This document shows positions 1-9,045 of a stretch of DNA of 40,348 nt, in pieces; the first letter of the stretch is position 1; each line of letters begins with the position of its first letter. Origin of the DNA: Mariprofundus sp. (GTDB lineage Bacteria; Pseudomonadota; Zetaproteobacteria; Mariprofundales; Mariprofundaceae); contig JAJFLH010000013.1 of assembly GCA_021772775.1 (NCBI GenBank), positions 1 through 40,348 on the forward strand. The letters run 5' to 3'. The notes beneath the pieces were generated by a model, which saw only the letters and a program-made list of their open reading frames with translations, made no database searches and was not told where the DNA came from. Made by a program: the position numbers and the translations under genes.

Positions 1-132
1 ACTGATGAGGAGGTTGACTTCATCATGCACAGGCTAAATCATCGACCAAGAAAGACGCTGGGCTACAGAACACCCCACGAAGTGTTTTTCAATACCAAAA
101 CTCAACTCACTGGAGTTGCACTTGGGAATTGA
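1..132 (+). CDS. IS30-family transposase, C-terminal fragment
   Basis: This is the reading frame of the last 43 residues of a DDE transposase of the IS30 family (rve-type integrase core). The catalytic residues lie outside the window. It is partial because the window begins inside the gene, not because of a visible mutation. The reading frame is open and ends in the same place as the right-hand copy. Confidence 0.85.
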   Translation, partial: TDEEVDFIMHRLNHRPRKTLGYRTPHEVFFNTKTQLTGVALGN

Positions 133-139
133 ATCCGCG
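1..139 (+). mobile_element. IS30-family element, right end (partial, cut by window edge)
   Basis: Positions 1-132 encode the last 43 codons of an IS30-type transposase, ending in the typical HRPRKTLGYRTPHEV stretch and a TGA at 130-132. The copy at the other end of the window matches through position 139 (...TTGAATCCGCG), after which the two sequences diverge, so the element's right edge is placed near 139. This terminal sequence resembles known IS30 inverted repeats (GATTCAAT...). Only three base differences are seen between the two copies over this stretch, one giving Phe instead of Ser after HEV. Confidence 0.85.
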
Positions 140-407
140 AATCACTTTTAGAGCAATGCTGAGCAGCTAAAGATTAGCGTCATTTCGGCATAGTTGTAGC
201 CGGAATCCATCGTGCAGCAAAAGCGGGCTCCCTCTGCTTGACTGATGAAGCCACTCAGAAATGACGAACAGTCGATTCTCCATTTCTCTTCGTTTGAAGC
301 TAATGATGGTCAAATTATTATGAGTTTTAAGCTCTATAATACTTGAGTTGGAAAGCAGGCGTTACTCACGAAAGATTCTGGGAATGCAATATAGATGGTT
401 TGGAGAA
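133..407. other. Non-coding spacer between IS30 and the acyl-CoA ligase gene
   Basis: I see no convincing gene, RNA or terminator here. The stretch lies downstream of both the IS30 transposase and the minus-strand acyl-CoA ligase, so it should hold transcript ends, but no hairpin with a U-tract stands out. Confidence 0.4.
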
Positions 408-2186
408 TTATAAATAGAGTGAAGCGATGGCATCAGCATAGCGCTCACAGATAGCGCGGCGTTTGATTTTCATGGTTGGGGTTAATGTTCCATCTTCTGT
501 GCTGAATGGCTCATGCAGCAGATGAATACGACGTACCTGCTCGAATGGATTCAGTGGTTTGAGTATGGTGTTGATTTTAGTCTGCAGGTGTTTTTTCAAA
601 ATATTCGATTCACATAGATGCTGCCAATCTGATTCGGGTAACCCCTGCTCCTTAGCCCAAGCAATACAGGCTTCTTTGTTGGGAGTGATCAAGGCAACAA
701 GGTACGGTTTTTTGTCACCGTAAACGACGCTTTGCTCAATCTTTTCATCAGCATTGATAAGGCTTTCGACCCGCTGTGGTGCAATGTTTTCACCGCCGGA
801 ATTGACGATGATATCCTTTTTACGGTCTGTAATGGTGAGATAACCATCGCTGCTCATTGAACCGATGTCACCAGTATGCAGCCAGCCATCAATCAAGGCT
901 TCCCGGGAGGCTTGTTTGTTGTTCCAGTAGCCGGGCATAATATTTGCACCGCGAGCCAGAATCTCACCATCATCTGCAAAACAGAGCTCGACACCCTTTC
1001 CAGCTGTCCCGACAGTGCCGAGTCTGCGATCAGACATGGGATTGACACTCAACAGTGGTGCCGATTCAGTTAAACCATAACCTTCTAGAATAGGCAGCCC
1101 CAAAGCTTCGAAAAACTCTGCAATATCAATGGGTAAAGGAGCTCCGCCGCATATGAAAACGCGTAAATGACCACCAAAGCGTAAGCGTATTTTGCGAGCA
1201 ATGCTTTTATCAAGCAGGCTCAACAGGCTTTGGGTAAAAAAACCTGTTTTTTTCTGTGAGGAGCGGGTAATAAAGAAGTGAAATAGTTTCCGCTTCAAAG
1301 TGGGCTGTTTATTGACCTGTGCTAAAATTCGACCTCGGATTACTTCCAGCATACGGGGAACCGTTATAACTACACTGGGCTGCACTTCAATCATGTTTTT
1401 TGCCACAGTGTCGGGCCGTTCGGCAAAGGCGACTGACAAACCAAATGAGTAGGGCAGGAAATGACTTGCGGTACGCTCCAGCATATGTGCTAAAGGTAAG
1501 AATGAAAGAAAGCGATCCCCATCATTGGCGTTGTTCAGATCAATGACAGAAGGTACTGATTCAAGGTTTGTTATGATGTTGCCATGCGTGAGCATAACGC
1601 CCTTCGGGCTGGCTGTGGTGCCAGATGTATAAGCTAATGTGGCCAATGTATCTCTATCAACATTGATCAACCGTTGAGCCAGTGCGTCGTGTGCAACTTC
1701 CCCCGACTCAAGTGAGCTCATTAACTGCACTTTGTTGCTGCTACATGTGCTTTCAATGGCATAAATATGTTGAATGTCCGGGCATTGTTCAACCGCTGCC
1801 AAGAGATTTCGTAGCAATTTATCACTGGATGTGATGACTGCGATGGAGCCTGAATCATTCAGTACATAACTAATGTCGAGTGTGCGATAAGAGCAATAAA
1901 GAGGTACGGTGACTGCCCCAATAGATAATAGGGCATAATCGAATACGGCCCATTCCGGGCGATTTTCCATCAATAGGCCAACGCGGTCACCAGCCTGGAT
2001 GCCGGCGCGCATAAGGCCGGATGCGATATGTTTAACTCTCTTTTGCAGCTCGGCATAGCTAATGGGCAGATAGGTGTCGTTTTTGCGATACCATTGGGCA
2101 GGGCTGGATGCGTGATGTTTCACCGTATGAAACAGGGCCTGTGGCAGATTATGAATGCCGTCGATATGTGATGCTGAAGCGCTCAT
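408..2186 (-). CDS. Long-chain fatty-acid--CoA ligase (AMP-forming, FAA1 type)
   Basis: It activates fatty acids to acyl-AMP and then acyl-CoA, and is probably membrane-associated. The 592-residue protein shows the adenylate-forming signature TSGTTASPKG at about 187-196, the GYGLTES motif at about 367-373, the HTGD motif near 437 and the C-terminal RKKD and GGENIAP motifs. Length and order fit the long FAA1/COG1022 class rather than short acetyl-CoA synthetases. It stands alone on the minus strand and is divergent from serB, with 148 bp between the starts. No good Shine-Dalgarno precedes the ATG at 2184-2186; GGGAA lies some 15 bases upstream. Exact chain-length preference cannot be read from sequence. 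Confidence 0.9.
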   Translation of the reverse strand: MSASASHIDGIHNLPQALFHTVKHHASSPAQWYRKNDTYLPISYAELQKRVKHIASGLMRAGIQAGDRVGLLMENRPEWAVFDYALLSIGAVTVPLYCSYRTLDISYVLNDSGSIAVITSSDKLLRNLLAAVEQCPDIQHIYAIESTCSSNKVQLMSSLESGEVAHDALAQRLINVDRDTLATLAYTSGTTASPKGVMLTHGNIITNLESVPSVIDLNNANDGDRFLSFLPLAHMLERTASHFLPYSFGLSVAFAERPDTVAKNMIEVQPSVVITVPRMLEVIRGRILAQVNKQPTLKRKLFHFFITRSSQKKTGFFTQSLLSLLDKSIARKIRLRFGGHLRVFICGGAPLPIDIAEFFEALGLPILEGYGLTESAPLLSVNPMSDRRLGTVGTAGKGVELCFADDGEILARGANIMPGYWNNKQASREALIDGWLHTGDIGSMSSDGYLTITDRKKDIIVNSGGENIAPQRVESLINADEKIEQSVVYGDKKPYLVALITPNKEACIAWAKEQGLPESDWQHLCESNILKKHLQTKINTILKPLNPFEQVRRIHLLHEPFSTEDGTLTPTMKIKRRAICERYADAIASLYL

Positions 2187-2334
2187 TGAAATATGATTAT
2201 TTCCCTTCCCCGTTCATTCACTTGATCAACATAGTCGAGTTTTTACAGACTGCAATGAAAAATTCAATGCTGTGGTGCGATGTTGCCTAATAGTTACATC
2301 TTTTGAAATTTAAAAAAACTGGCATGATTGCGGC

Positions 2335-2988
2335 ATGTCATCTTTTCCTTCTCTCTCTCAGCCCGGATTATTATTCATGGATATGGATTCGACTCTGATT
2401 CAATGCGAATGCATTGATGAAATAGCCGATTTTTTGGGTATCAAACAACAAATATCTGAAATTACTGCGCGTGCAATGCGTGGCGAGTTGGACTTTACAG
2501 CTTCGCTGACTGAACGGGTTCAGCTATTGGCAGGCTTGGATGCTGATGTGTTGGAGCGTGTGTATGTTGAACGCATTCAATTGACCGATGGTGCAGAGAA
2601 TCTTATTCGTACGGTTCAAAAGAATGGCTGGAAAGTAGGGTTGGTATCTGGTGGTTTTACTTATTTCACTGACAAGTTTAAATCGCGTCTGGATTTGGAT
2701 TTTACCCGTTCCAATGTATTGGAAATTCATCATGGCAAACTGACTGGCTCAGTCGTTGGTGATATTGTGGATGCGGAGACCAAGCGGTGCTGTCTGCTCG
2801 AACAGGCAGATATTTATAGTATCCCGATGTCACAGACCGTGGCGATTGGCGATGGAGCCAATGATCTGCCTATGATCCAGGCCGCAGGTCTGGGTATTGC
2901 CTTTCATGCTAAGCCAAAGGTGGTTGAACAGGCGCCCTATGCTTTTAATGAAGGTGGTTTGGATCAGGCGCTAACTCTGTTCGTTTGA
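2335..2988 (+). CDS. serB: Phosphoserine phosphatase SerB
   Basis: It removes phosphate from O-phosphoserine in the last step of serine synthesis in the cytoplasm. HAD-superfamily motifs are complete: DMDST (nucleophile D16, acid D18), the VSGGFTYF motif II, a Lys in the ETKRCCL region and GDGANDLPMI as motif III/IV. At 217 residues it lacks the N-terminal ACT-like domain of the 322-residue E. coli enzyme, so feedback control through that domain is not expected. Its 3' end overlaps the convergent DUF455 gene by 18 bp (2971-2988). Confidence 0.93.
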   Translation: MSSFPSLSQPGLLFMDMDSTLIQCECIDEIADFLGIKQQISEITARAMRGELDFTASLTERVQLLAGLDADVLERVYVERIQLTDGAENLIRTVQKNGWKVGLVSGGFTYFTDKFKSRLDLDFTRSNVLEIHHGKLTGSVVGDIVDAETKRCCLLEQADIYSIPMSQTVAIGDGANDLPMIQAAGLGIAFHAKPKVVEQAPYAFNEGGLDQALTLFV

Positions 2989-3798
2989 TGATGTGGGCTG
3001 TTTTAGAGGGTGATTCAGCAAAGAGAGTTCAGCAGCTGTAAAACCAGCCTGTTCACGGGCAACCATATTATATGGCCCCATCAATCCCTTCGGATAAAAT
3101 TCAGCCAAGAGATTGGTAAAGGTGGCGACGGTATCTAAACCGCGTTGATCACAACAGTAGCGAAACCATCGGTTGCCAATAGCGACATGTTTGATTTCAT
3201 CGCGCAAAATGATGTCGAGAATACTCACCGCGTGATGATCGCCTGCCTGAGCTAACTTGGTTTGAATGCCGGGTGTTACATCGAGTCCGCGTGCTTCTAA
3301 AACTCTGGGGACCAAGGCCATGCGTTGCAAAACATCAGCAGCGGTTTTTTCACACATCTCCCACAGACCACCATGGGCAACATGATCACCATATTCACCA
3401 CCCAAATGGCGCAAATGGGCACGAACCAACTCAAAGTGATACACCTCTTCAGCAGCAACCTGTAACCAGTCACTGTAATAATCATCGGGCATATTTGGAA
3501 AGCGTTGTATCGCATCCAGAGCTAGGTTAATGGCGTTGAATTCAATATGAGCAATGGCATGCATCATAATTGCACGACCTTCAGGTGTACCAAAACCACG
3601 GCGGCGCATTTTACTGGCTCGGGCCATTTCTGGTTTCTCGGGCCAGCCCGGCAGGCCGGTTTCAATCTGTTCACTGCTGCTGTCGATTTTGATTTCGCCC
3701 TTATGATAGGCGCGCTGTAATTTTCGAACACGGCACAGCTTTTCATCCGGGTCGGTTGCACTCAGGCATGCAGCAGCCACAGTTCGTATCTCATTCAT
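2971..3798 (-). CDS. DUF455 ferritin-like protein (probable di-metal four-helix bundle)
   Basis: This belongs to the COG2833/DUF455 ferritin-like family, whose biochemical role is unknown to me. Likely metal ligands follow the ferritin-like spacing: E86 in HAHIEFNA-type sequence, E118/H121 in AAEEVYHFE, and E201/H204 in RDEIKHVAIG. The family hallmark VLEARGLDVTPG is present near 166-177. It is convergent with serB and divergent from hflD, with only 38 bp between the two starts. A diiron oxygenase or redox function is a reasonable inference from the fold but untested. It should not be called MiaE, which is a different ferritin-like family. Confidence 0.85.
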   Translation of the reverse strand: MNEIRTVAAACLSATDPDEKLCRVRKLQRAYHKGEIKIDSSSEQIETGLPGWPEKPEMARASKMRRRGFGTPEGRAIMMHAIAHIEFNAINLALDAIQRFPNMPDDYYSDWLQVAAEEVYHFELVRAHLRHLGGEYGDHVAHGGLWEMCEKTAADVLQRMALVPRVLEARGLDVTPGIQTKLAQAGDHHAVSILDIILRDEIKHVAIGNRWFRYCCDQRGLDTVATFTNLLAEFYPKGLMGPYNMVAREQAGFTAAELSLLNHPLKQPTSSNEQS

Positions 3799-3836
3799 TA
3801 CTTGAGCATCCTCTCATCCGTCTTCAGCATAGCGGC

Positions 3837-4484
3837 ATGTCTTCTCATATCTCTGCATTGACTCAGCGTGCTATAGCCCTTGCCGCTATGACTCAGGCGA
3901 TTTATCTGGTTAACACGATTGCCCGCAAGGGTGTGGTGGATACTGATGATTGTGGCGTCATGATGGAAAGTATTTTTGCCAAAGCACCGGATTCTCCCAT
4001 CCAGCCAATATATGAACTCTATGGTGGTGTGCACTGTTTGGATACAGGCATGCGCATATGTATTCAACTGTTGCAAGGGGAGAAGTTGCCTGAGGCAAAA
4101 GATTTAATGCTCTATAGTGCAGGTCTGACGGCTCTTGAGAAAGGCTTGGGGAAAGACGATGCGATGCGCCAGAAACTGGCTGATGGCATGCAGCGTATCA
4201 CACAGCAGTGCCAATATTTCGGTGATGCGATGCATGGTAATGTCATTGCTGCGATTGCTGATCTCTATGGTGATACCCTGAGTACGATGAAACCACGCAT
4301 CATCGTGCGCGGCAAAACAGAGTATTTGAGCCAATCGTGTCATACGCAGCGTGTTCGGGCCTTGTTGATGTCGGGTTTGCGTGCAGCGCACTTTTGGCAT
4401 CAGCATGGTGGTGGTCATTTAACCCTGTTGTTGAGGCGTAAGGCGCTATTACGAGAGCTGGAGGCGTTGCGCAGTCAAGCGTAA
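3837..4484 (+). CDS. hflD: HflD homologue (lysogenisation regulator / UvrC-like accessory family)
   Basis: The 215-residue product matches HflD (YcfC) in length and in the C-terminal signature LRAAHFWHQHGGG. In E. coli HflD is a peripheral inner-membrane protein that binds phage lambda CII; its housekeeping role is unclear. The frame is open upstream to 3756, but the added 27 residues would overlap the divergent DUF455 gene, so the ATG at 3837 is chosen because it lines up with the usual family start (SSHISALTQRAIALAAMTQ). In many gammaproteobacteria hflD follows mnmA; here it does not. Confidence 0.82.
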   Translation: MSSHISALTQRAIALAAMTQAIYLVNTIARKGVVDTDDCGVMMESIFAKAPDSPIQPIYELYGGVHCLDTGMRICIQLLQGEKLPEAKDLMLYSAGLTALEKGLGKDDAMRQKLADGMQRITQQCQYFGDAMHGNVIAAIADLYGDTLSTMKPRIIVRGKTEYLSQSCHTQRVRALLMSGLRAAHFWHQHGGGHLTLLLRRKALLRELEALRSQA

Positions 4485-4550
4485 TTGCGGCTCCCAAAGT
4501 TAGGCTTGAGCTGTTATGCTTTGAGTCTTGTTATAAAAAAGGAGGGTTTA

Positions 4551-4808
4551 ATGAAAGCAATTCTATTGATTTTAACATTATTTACATTCGCACTGCCTGC
4601 GACCAGTGGCAGTTTCTTTGTTAGCATTGATGAGCGCAGTGATACGATGAATGAGCAGTTGCAGGGTAAAAATGATTATCACGCACATTTAGCTCGCGAA
4701 TTGGCCGATATTGCGGCTGAAGAGAAGCTTCAACGTGATAGCTCTGTTGCCAAAGAGTTTATGAGCATGGCTGAAGCGCATGCTGCACAGTCTGGAGGTA
4801 CAAAATGA
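4551..4808 (+). CDS. Small secreted protein of unknown function
   Basis: This 85-residue product starts at ATG 4551 behind a strong GGAGG Shine-Dalgarno (AAGGAGGGTTTA). An upstream in-frame extension to 4485 has no comparable site. The first 20 residues form a signal peptide (hydrophobic core ILLILTLFTF, cut probably after ATSG); the rest is hydrophilic and charged, and probably helical. It overlaps the OmpA-like lipoprotein gene by 4 bp (ATGA), so the two are translated together and the protein probably works with it in the periplasm. I do not recognise a family. Confidence 0.75.
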   Translation: MKAILLILTLFTFALPATSGSFFVSIDERSDTMNEQLQGKNDYHAHLARELADIAAEEKLQRDSSVAKEFMSMAEAHAAQSGGTK

Positions 4809-5443
4809 TGCATCGTTTAATTCTTTTATGCGCAGCTTTATCGATGACTGCCTGTGTGCACAACATGAATATTGATCGTTCTGAGTTGGATGATGCCCGT
4901 GCAGCAATCGCAGCTGCTAAAGCAGCCGGTGCTGAGAAATGTGCCCCTAAACTACAGGCTCAGGCTGTAGCGTCGTTATATTGGGCAGCCCATGAAATGA
5001 CAGAGGTTGGTTATCATCCTGAGGAAAATGCTGAATTGGCTGCCGAAGCTGAAGAGAAAGCGAAAGCGGCGCATCAGAAAGCACTCAAAGGTTGTGCTGT
5101 TGAAGTGATCAGTCTTGATGGTGTCTATTTTGAGAACAACAGCGCTGAGCTGTTACCCGCATCGGTCACTATACTTGATAACGGTGTGAAAGCACTCAAG
5201 CAGCGCGCAGATATAAAGGTTGAAGTTGCAGCTCATACAGATAGCCGAGGTTCGAGTGCATATAATCAGGCTCTTTCCGAACGTCGGGCTGCCAGCGTGA
5301 AACAATACTTACTGTCTCATGGTATTGATGCAGCGCGTTTGACCTCGAAGGGTTACGGCGAATCCATGCCAATCGCTGATAATATGACTGCTGTAGGTCA
5401 GGCTAAGAACCGACGTGTCGAACTACGAGTGTTGACGAAATAG
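4805..5443 (+). CDS. OmpA-family lipoprotein (DUF4398-like helix + peptidoglycan-binding domain)
   Basis: The product is a lipoprotein: the signal peptide ends in LSMTAC with Cys17 as the lipidation site. Residues ~25-95 are Ala/Glu-rich helices with two Cys (AEKCAPK, ALKGCAV) resembling DUF4398. Residues ~105-212 are an OmpA C-terminal domain with the TDSRGS, NQALSERRA and NRRVEL motifs that bind diaminopimelate in peptidoglycan. It probably tethers the outer membrane to the wall, as Pal does. It is the last gene of a two-gene unit with the small secreted protein and is followed by a clear terminator. Confidence 0.85.
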   Translation: MMHRLILLCAALSMTACVHNMNIDRSELDDARAAIAAAKAAGAEKCAPKLQAQAVASLYWAAHEMTEVGYHPEENAELAAEAEEKAKAAHQKALKGCAVEVISLDGVYFENNSAELLPASVTILDNGVKALKQRADIKVEVAAHTDSRGSSAYNQALSERRAASVKQYLLSHGIDAARLTSKGYGESMPIADNMTAVGQAKNRRVELRVLTK

Positions 5444-5461
5444 ACGATCAAGCGACGGCAC

Positions 5462-5493
5462 AATGCGGGTCGCTTGCGGCCCGCATTTTTTTT
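5462..5493 (+). terminator. Rho-independent terminator
   Basis: A 10-bp stem, AATGCGGGTC (5462-5471) with GGCCCGCATT (5478-5487), including one T-G pair, closes a GCTTGC loop. It runs straight into eight T (5486-5493). It lies 19 bp after the OmpA-like gene and should end that transcript before argS. Confidence 0.93.
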
Positions 5494-5616
5494 GATACTT
5501 TGAAATGAGATATAGATTGATGGTTAGACAATAAAACGCATGCTCATGACGATAGATAGTATTCAACGAACAGCTGGTTATGATGCGGCTGAAGCAACAA
5601 ACAATGGAGACATATT

Positions 5617-7338
5617 GTGAAACAGGCATTGGAAGAGGCACTACAGCAAGCATTGCTAACATTACTGGCGGAGCATCCCGATGCCTCTGTGCCTGCAGTT
5701 GTATTAAACCGTCCTAAACAGAAAGAACACGGTGATTACGCGGCCAATGTGGCGATGCCTTTAGCGCGTATATTAAAGCGCAGTCCACAGCAGATTGCTG
5801 CTGCGATTTTGGAGACAGTGGTTTGGCCGGATGCAGTTGAAGGGGCTGAAATTGCTGGACCTGGTTTTATCAATATTCGTCTGAAACAAGCTTCAGAAGC
5901 GACTGTTTTGAAAACAATTATTGCAGCTGGAGAGCAATATGGACGTGTTGACGTCGCAGCTACCGCTGAAAAGATTAACTTGGAGTTTGTTTCGGCGAAT
6001 CCGACAGGCCCTATGCATGTTGGTCATGGTCGTGGTGCTGTTGTGGGTGATGCCTTAGCCAATGTGTTGATGGCCGTTGGTCACGATGTGCAGCGTGAAT
6101 ATTATATTAATGATGCAGGCGCCCAGATCGGGGTGTTGACCAACAGTGTATGGCTGCGCATGCAGGAGCTACAGGGTGAGAGTGTTGAGTTCCCTGATGG
6201 TGCTTATCCAGGTGAATATATTATTCAAATTGCCCGAGAGCTATTGTTGAAACATGATTATCAGGCTCTTAAAGCAATGGATGAAAGTGGCCGTTTAAAA
6301 GCCATCTCTCAGGACGCGATTGATGGCAATATGACTATGATTCGTGATGATCTGGCAGCTATCGGCATTAACTTTGATTTCTTTTTCTCTGAGCAAGACC
6401 TGCATAGCAGCGGTCGCGTCACAACATTGATCGAGCAGCTACAAGCCGATGGCGTGGTCTATAGAGGCACTCTACCACCGCCAAAAGGCAAGGAAGTGAG
6501 TGATTACAGACCTGTAGAGCAGTTACTGTTTCGTACCACCGATTTTGGTGATGATGTAGACCGTCCTTTGGCTAAACAAGATGGTACGGCGACATATTTC
6601 GCTGCTGATATAGCTTATCATTTCGATAAACATCAGCGTGGTTTTGATCGCATGATTGATATTTGGGGCGCGGATCACGGTGGTTATGTGAAGCGTGTTC
6701 AGGCTGCGATGAAAGCCTTGATTCATCGCGAGGCTCAACCTGATGTAATTCTGGTGCAGATGGTGAATCTGACCCGTGATGGTAAACCTGTGAAGATGTC
6801 CAAACGGGCTGGTACGTTTGTTACACTGCGTGAAGTGGTTGATGAAGTGGGCTCCGATGCGGTTCGTTTCAACTTTATGACGCGTAGGGTCGAAAGCCAA
6901 CTTGATTTCGACTTGGAAGCAGCCAAAAAGAAAAATGATGAAAACCCTGTTTATTATGTACAGTATGCTTATGCGCGTATTCAGGCCATTTTGCGTAAGG
7001 CTTTGGATGAAGGTGTTGATGCAGAGTTGATCAGTGGTAGCGATATAGCAAATATTGATCTCTCTGTTTTGACGGCTCATGAGGAGCAGCGACTTGTTTC
7101 ACATATGCTGGCTTATCCAGATACCTTGAAAAAGGCTGCCGAGCGCTTGGAAGCTTATCGTGTGGCGACTTATGTGATGCGATTGGCGGCGGACTTCCAC
7201 AGCTTTTATCATAAGAACAGAGTTGTCAGTGACGATGCTGCGCTAACAGCAGCCAGGGTCTTGTTGATTCGTTCGGTGGCTCAAGTGATCAGCAATGGCC
7301 TATCTATTCTGGGTGTATCGGCGCCGGAGAGAATGTAA
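5617..7338 (+). CDS. argS: Arginyl-tRNA synthetase
   Basis: This class I tRNA ligase charges tRNA-Arg. The 573-residue protein has the N-terminal additional domain, the HIGH-type motif HVGHGRG at about 133-139, KMSKRAG near 392-398 (KMSKS motif), and a C-terminal DALR anticodon-binding domain. Translation starts with GTG at 5617 behind GGAGA at 5606-5610; the ATG at 5604 is out of frame. It heads a run with the SPOR protein and the AmgK-like kinase. An argS followed by a SPOR-domain gene is a common proteobacterial arrangement. Confidence 0.97.
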   Translation: MKQALEEALQQALLTLLAEHPDASVPAVVLNRPKQKEHGDYAANVAMPLARILKRSPQQIAAAILETVVWPDAVEGAEIAGPGFINIRLKQASEATVLKTIIAAGEQYGRVDVAATAEKINLEFVSANPTGPMHVGHGRGAVVGDALANVLMAVGHDVQREYYINDAGAQIGVLTNSVWLRMQELQGESVEFPDGAYPGEYIIQIARELLLKHDYQALKAMDESGRLKAISQDAIDGNMTMIRDDLAAIGINFDFFFSEQDLHSSGRVTTLIEQLQADGVVYRGTLPPPKGKEVSDYRPVEQLLFRTTDFGDDVDRPLAKQDGTATYFAADIAYHFDKHQRGFDRMIDIWGADHGGYVKRVQAAMKALIHREAQPDVILVQMVNLTRDGKPVKMSKRAGTFVTLREVVDEVGSDAVRFNFMTRRVESQLDFDLEAAKKKNDENPVYYVQYAYARIQAILRKALDEGVDAELISGSDIANIDLSVLTAHEEQRLVSHMLAYPDTLKKAAERLEAYRVATYVMRLAADFHSFYHKNRVVSDDAALTAARVLLIRSVAQVISNGLSILGVSAPERM

Positions 7339-7367
7339 TGCACGCAGTCATGGGAATGAGACGCTAA

Positions 7368-8075
7368 ATGGCAGGTCAGGATTTTGCGCATAATGCTGCG
7401 CCAAGTAAGAACGTTGCAGCGGGCGGGGCTACTTCAGCGCTACCTGTAGTGGCAATTATTATTGTGGCTGGTGCATGTTTTGCTGCCGGTTACTGGTTGG
7501 GTGCGGCTGATATTCAGCAGACTGGGAATAGAATTGATGTCGATGCCATTGAGGCACAGCTGGCAGTAAAAGATGCTGAAGCAAAAATGCAGCAAGCCAG
7601 GGTTGAAACATTGGAGGCTCTGGTTGAGCAGTGGAAAAACAAGGCAGGACAAGGGGCACACACCAAAGTTGGTGAGCTTAACTTTTATAAGTCTTTGCCC
7701 AAACAGTCAGTAACACCGGCTCCTGTTTCTGCAAAAGCCGATAAACCAACGCCTAAACAGGTTGTCAAACGCCCAGACCAGTCTGTGAGAGTCCAGCAGC
7801 CATTAAATTCAGAGCATGCGAAAAAAGCTATTGATCGTTCTGCTTATCGTATTCAGATCGCTTCGTTTCGTAAGCATAATGATGCGGCACCGATACTGTT
7901 GAAGCTATCTAAAGCAGGTTTTCCGGCATTTGTTGAAAAAGTTAATTTAGGTGACAAAGGGCTCTGGTTTCGAGTCTATGCAGGCCCCTTTGCATCCAAA
8001 TCGATGGCTGAGAGTAATCAACAGAAAATTGAACAGAAAGTGAATATTAAAGGGCTTCTGGTTCGTGGTAGTTAA
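7368..8075 (+). CDS. SPOR-domain inner-membrane protein (FtsN-like)
   Basis: The 235-residue protein has a cytoplasmic N-terminus of about 25 residues, one membrane helix (~25-45, ALPVVAIIIVAGACFAAGYW), a linker with a short coiled coil and a Pro/Lys-rich part, and a C-terminal SPOR domain (~158-235, YRIQIASF...LWFRVYAGPF). SPOR domains bind denuded peptidoglycan at the division site, so a septal role like that of FtsN or DedD is likely. It follows argS by 29 bp and overlaps the kinase gene by 11 bp. The Shine-Dalgarno is weak. Confidence 0.85.
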   Translation: MAGQDFAHNAAPSKNVAAGGATSALPVVAIIIVAGACFAAGYWLGAADIQQTGNRIDVDAIEAQLAVKDAEAKMQQARVETLEALVEQWKNKAGQGAHTKVGELNFYKSLPKQSVTPAPVSAKADKPTPKQVVKRPDQSVRVQQPLNSEHAKKAIDRSAYRIQIASFRKHNDAAPILLKLSKAGFPAFVEKVNLGDKGLWFRVYAGPFASKSMAESNQQKIEQKVNIKGLLVRGS

Positions 8076-9045
8076 CGACAGGGCACAAGCTCGTCAAAGT
8101 TGGTTACAGCAGGTGCTGGGCGATGGTGTGATTATTCATCCTCTGGCGGGCGATGCCTCCTTTCGCTGTTATTTCAGAATCCAGCGTGGTGAGCACTCTT
8201 ATGTATTGATGGATGCGCCACCCCAGCACGAAGATGTGCGACCTTTCCTGGCAGTACGTGCCTGGTTTGAGCGCTCAGGCTTGCGGGTTTCAACTCTAAG
8301 GGCTGAAAATCAGACGCTGGGTTTTTTGTTGCTGGAAGATTTTGGCGATGTGTCATGGGCCAGCTTTCGAGCTGCTGGTGGTGAGATGAAGGTTTTATTT
8401 GATGATGCGTTGCGTCAATTGCACCTTCTACAGGCATCAGAGCCGGGTATGGAGCTGCCAAGGTTCGATGTGGCTCGCATGCGGCGTGAATGTGATCTCT
8501 ATCTGGATTGGTATTTGCCCAAAGAGGTTGGGAAAGTACCTCACCATGTTGAACGGGATAGCTTTCACGATGCGTTATCGGAGTCATTGGAAAAGCTGGC
8601 TGCCTTACCGCGGGTTCCTGTTCATCTGGATTATCACAGCCGCAATCTGATGTTGCCGAACTCTCATACCCCACTTGGCCAGATTGATTATCAGGATGCT
8701 GTCATGGGCCCACCGACTTATGATCTGGCATCACTGCTGTACGATTGTTATCAGGATTATCCTGAAGATGAGCGTAAATATTGGAGTCGAAGCTTTTTCG
8801 AAGGCCTCCCTGAACAACTATCAGCAGCCTTTGATGGCTTTGAAGGTTGGCATCACTGCCTGCGTTTAACGGCATTACAGCGCCACATCAAAGCGATTGG
8901 TATTTTTGCACGTTTAGCTTATCGGGATGGTAAAACTCAGTTTTTGGATGAAATTCCATTGACGCGAAAGCATCTTATGGAAGAGATGTCGGCGCTGAAT
9001 ATCTCTGTTAACGATCTCCCCTTGTTGTTTGTGGAACCAGTTTAG
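8065..9045 (+). CDS. amgK: AmgK-like sugar kinase (aminoglycoside phosphotransferase family)
   Basis: This is a COG3178-type small-molecule kinase. In AmgK the reaction is anomeric phosphorylation of N-acetylmuramate and N-acetylglucosamine in cell-wall recycling. Motifs seen are the catalytic loop HLDYHSRN (~187-194) and the metal-binding QIDYQDA (~206-212) followed by GPPTYDLASLLYD. GTG at 8065 is the start that fits the N-terminal family sequence and overlaps the SPOR gene by 11 bp. In many genomes murU, which makes UDP-MurNAc from the product, is the next gene; here it is absent. Substrate is inferred from family only. Confidence 0.75.
   Translation: MVVNDRAQARQSWLQQVLGDGVIIHPLAGDASFRCYFRIQRGEHSYVLMDAPPQHEDVRPFLAVRAWFERSGLRVSTLRAENQTLGFLLLEDFGDVSWASFRAAGGEMKVLFDDALRQLHLLQASEPGMELPRFDVARMRRECDLYLDWYLPKEVGKVPHHVERDSFHDALSESLEKLAALPRVPVHLDYHSRNLMLPNSHTPLGQIDYQDAVMGPPTYDLASLLYDCYQDYPEDERKYWSRSFFEGLPEQLSAAFDGFEGWHHCLRLTALQRHIKAIGIFARLAYRDGKTQFLDEIPLTRKHLMEEMSALNISVNDLPLLFVEPV

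Noticed and set aside
2971-3798. First impression of MiaE (tRNA hydroxylase), since miaB is in the window
   Set aside because: The sequence blocks VLEARGLDVTPG and RDEIKHVAIG fit DUF455, not MiaE, although both are ferritin-like.
6523-7080. 185-codon minus-strand frame inside argS
   Set aside because: It is antisense to the conserved ArgS catalytic and anticodon-binding regions and has no protein-like features.
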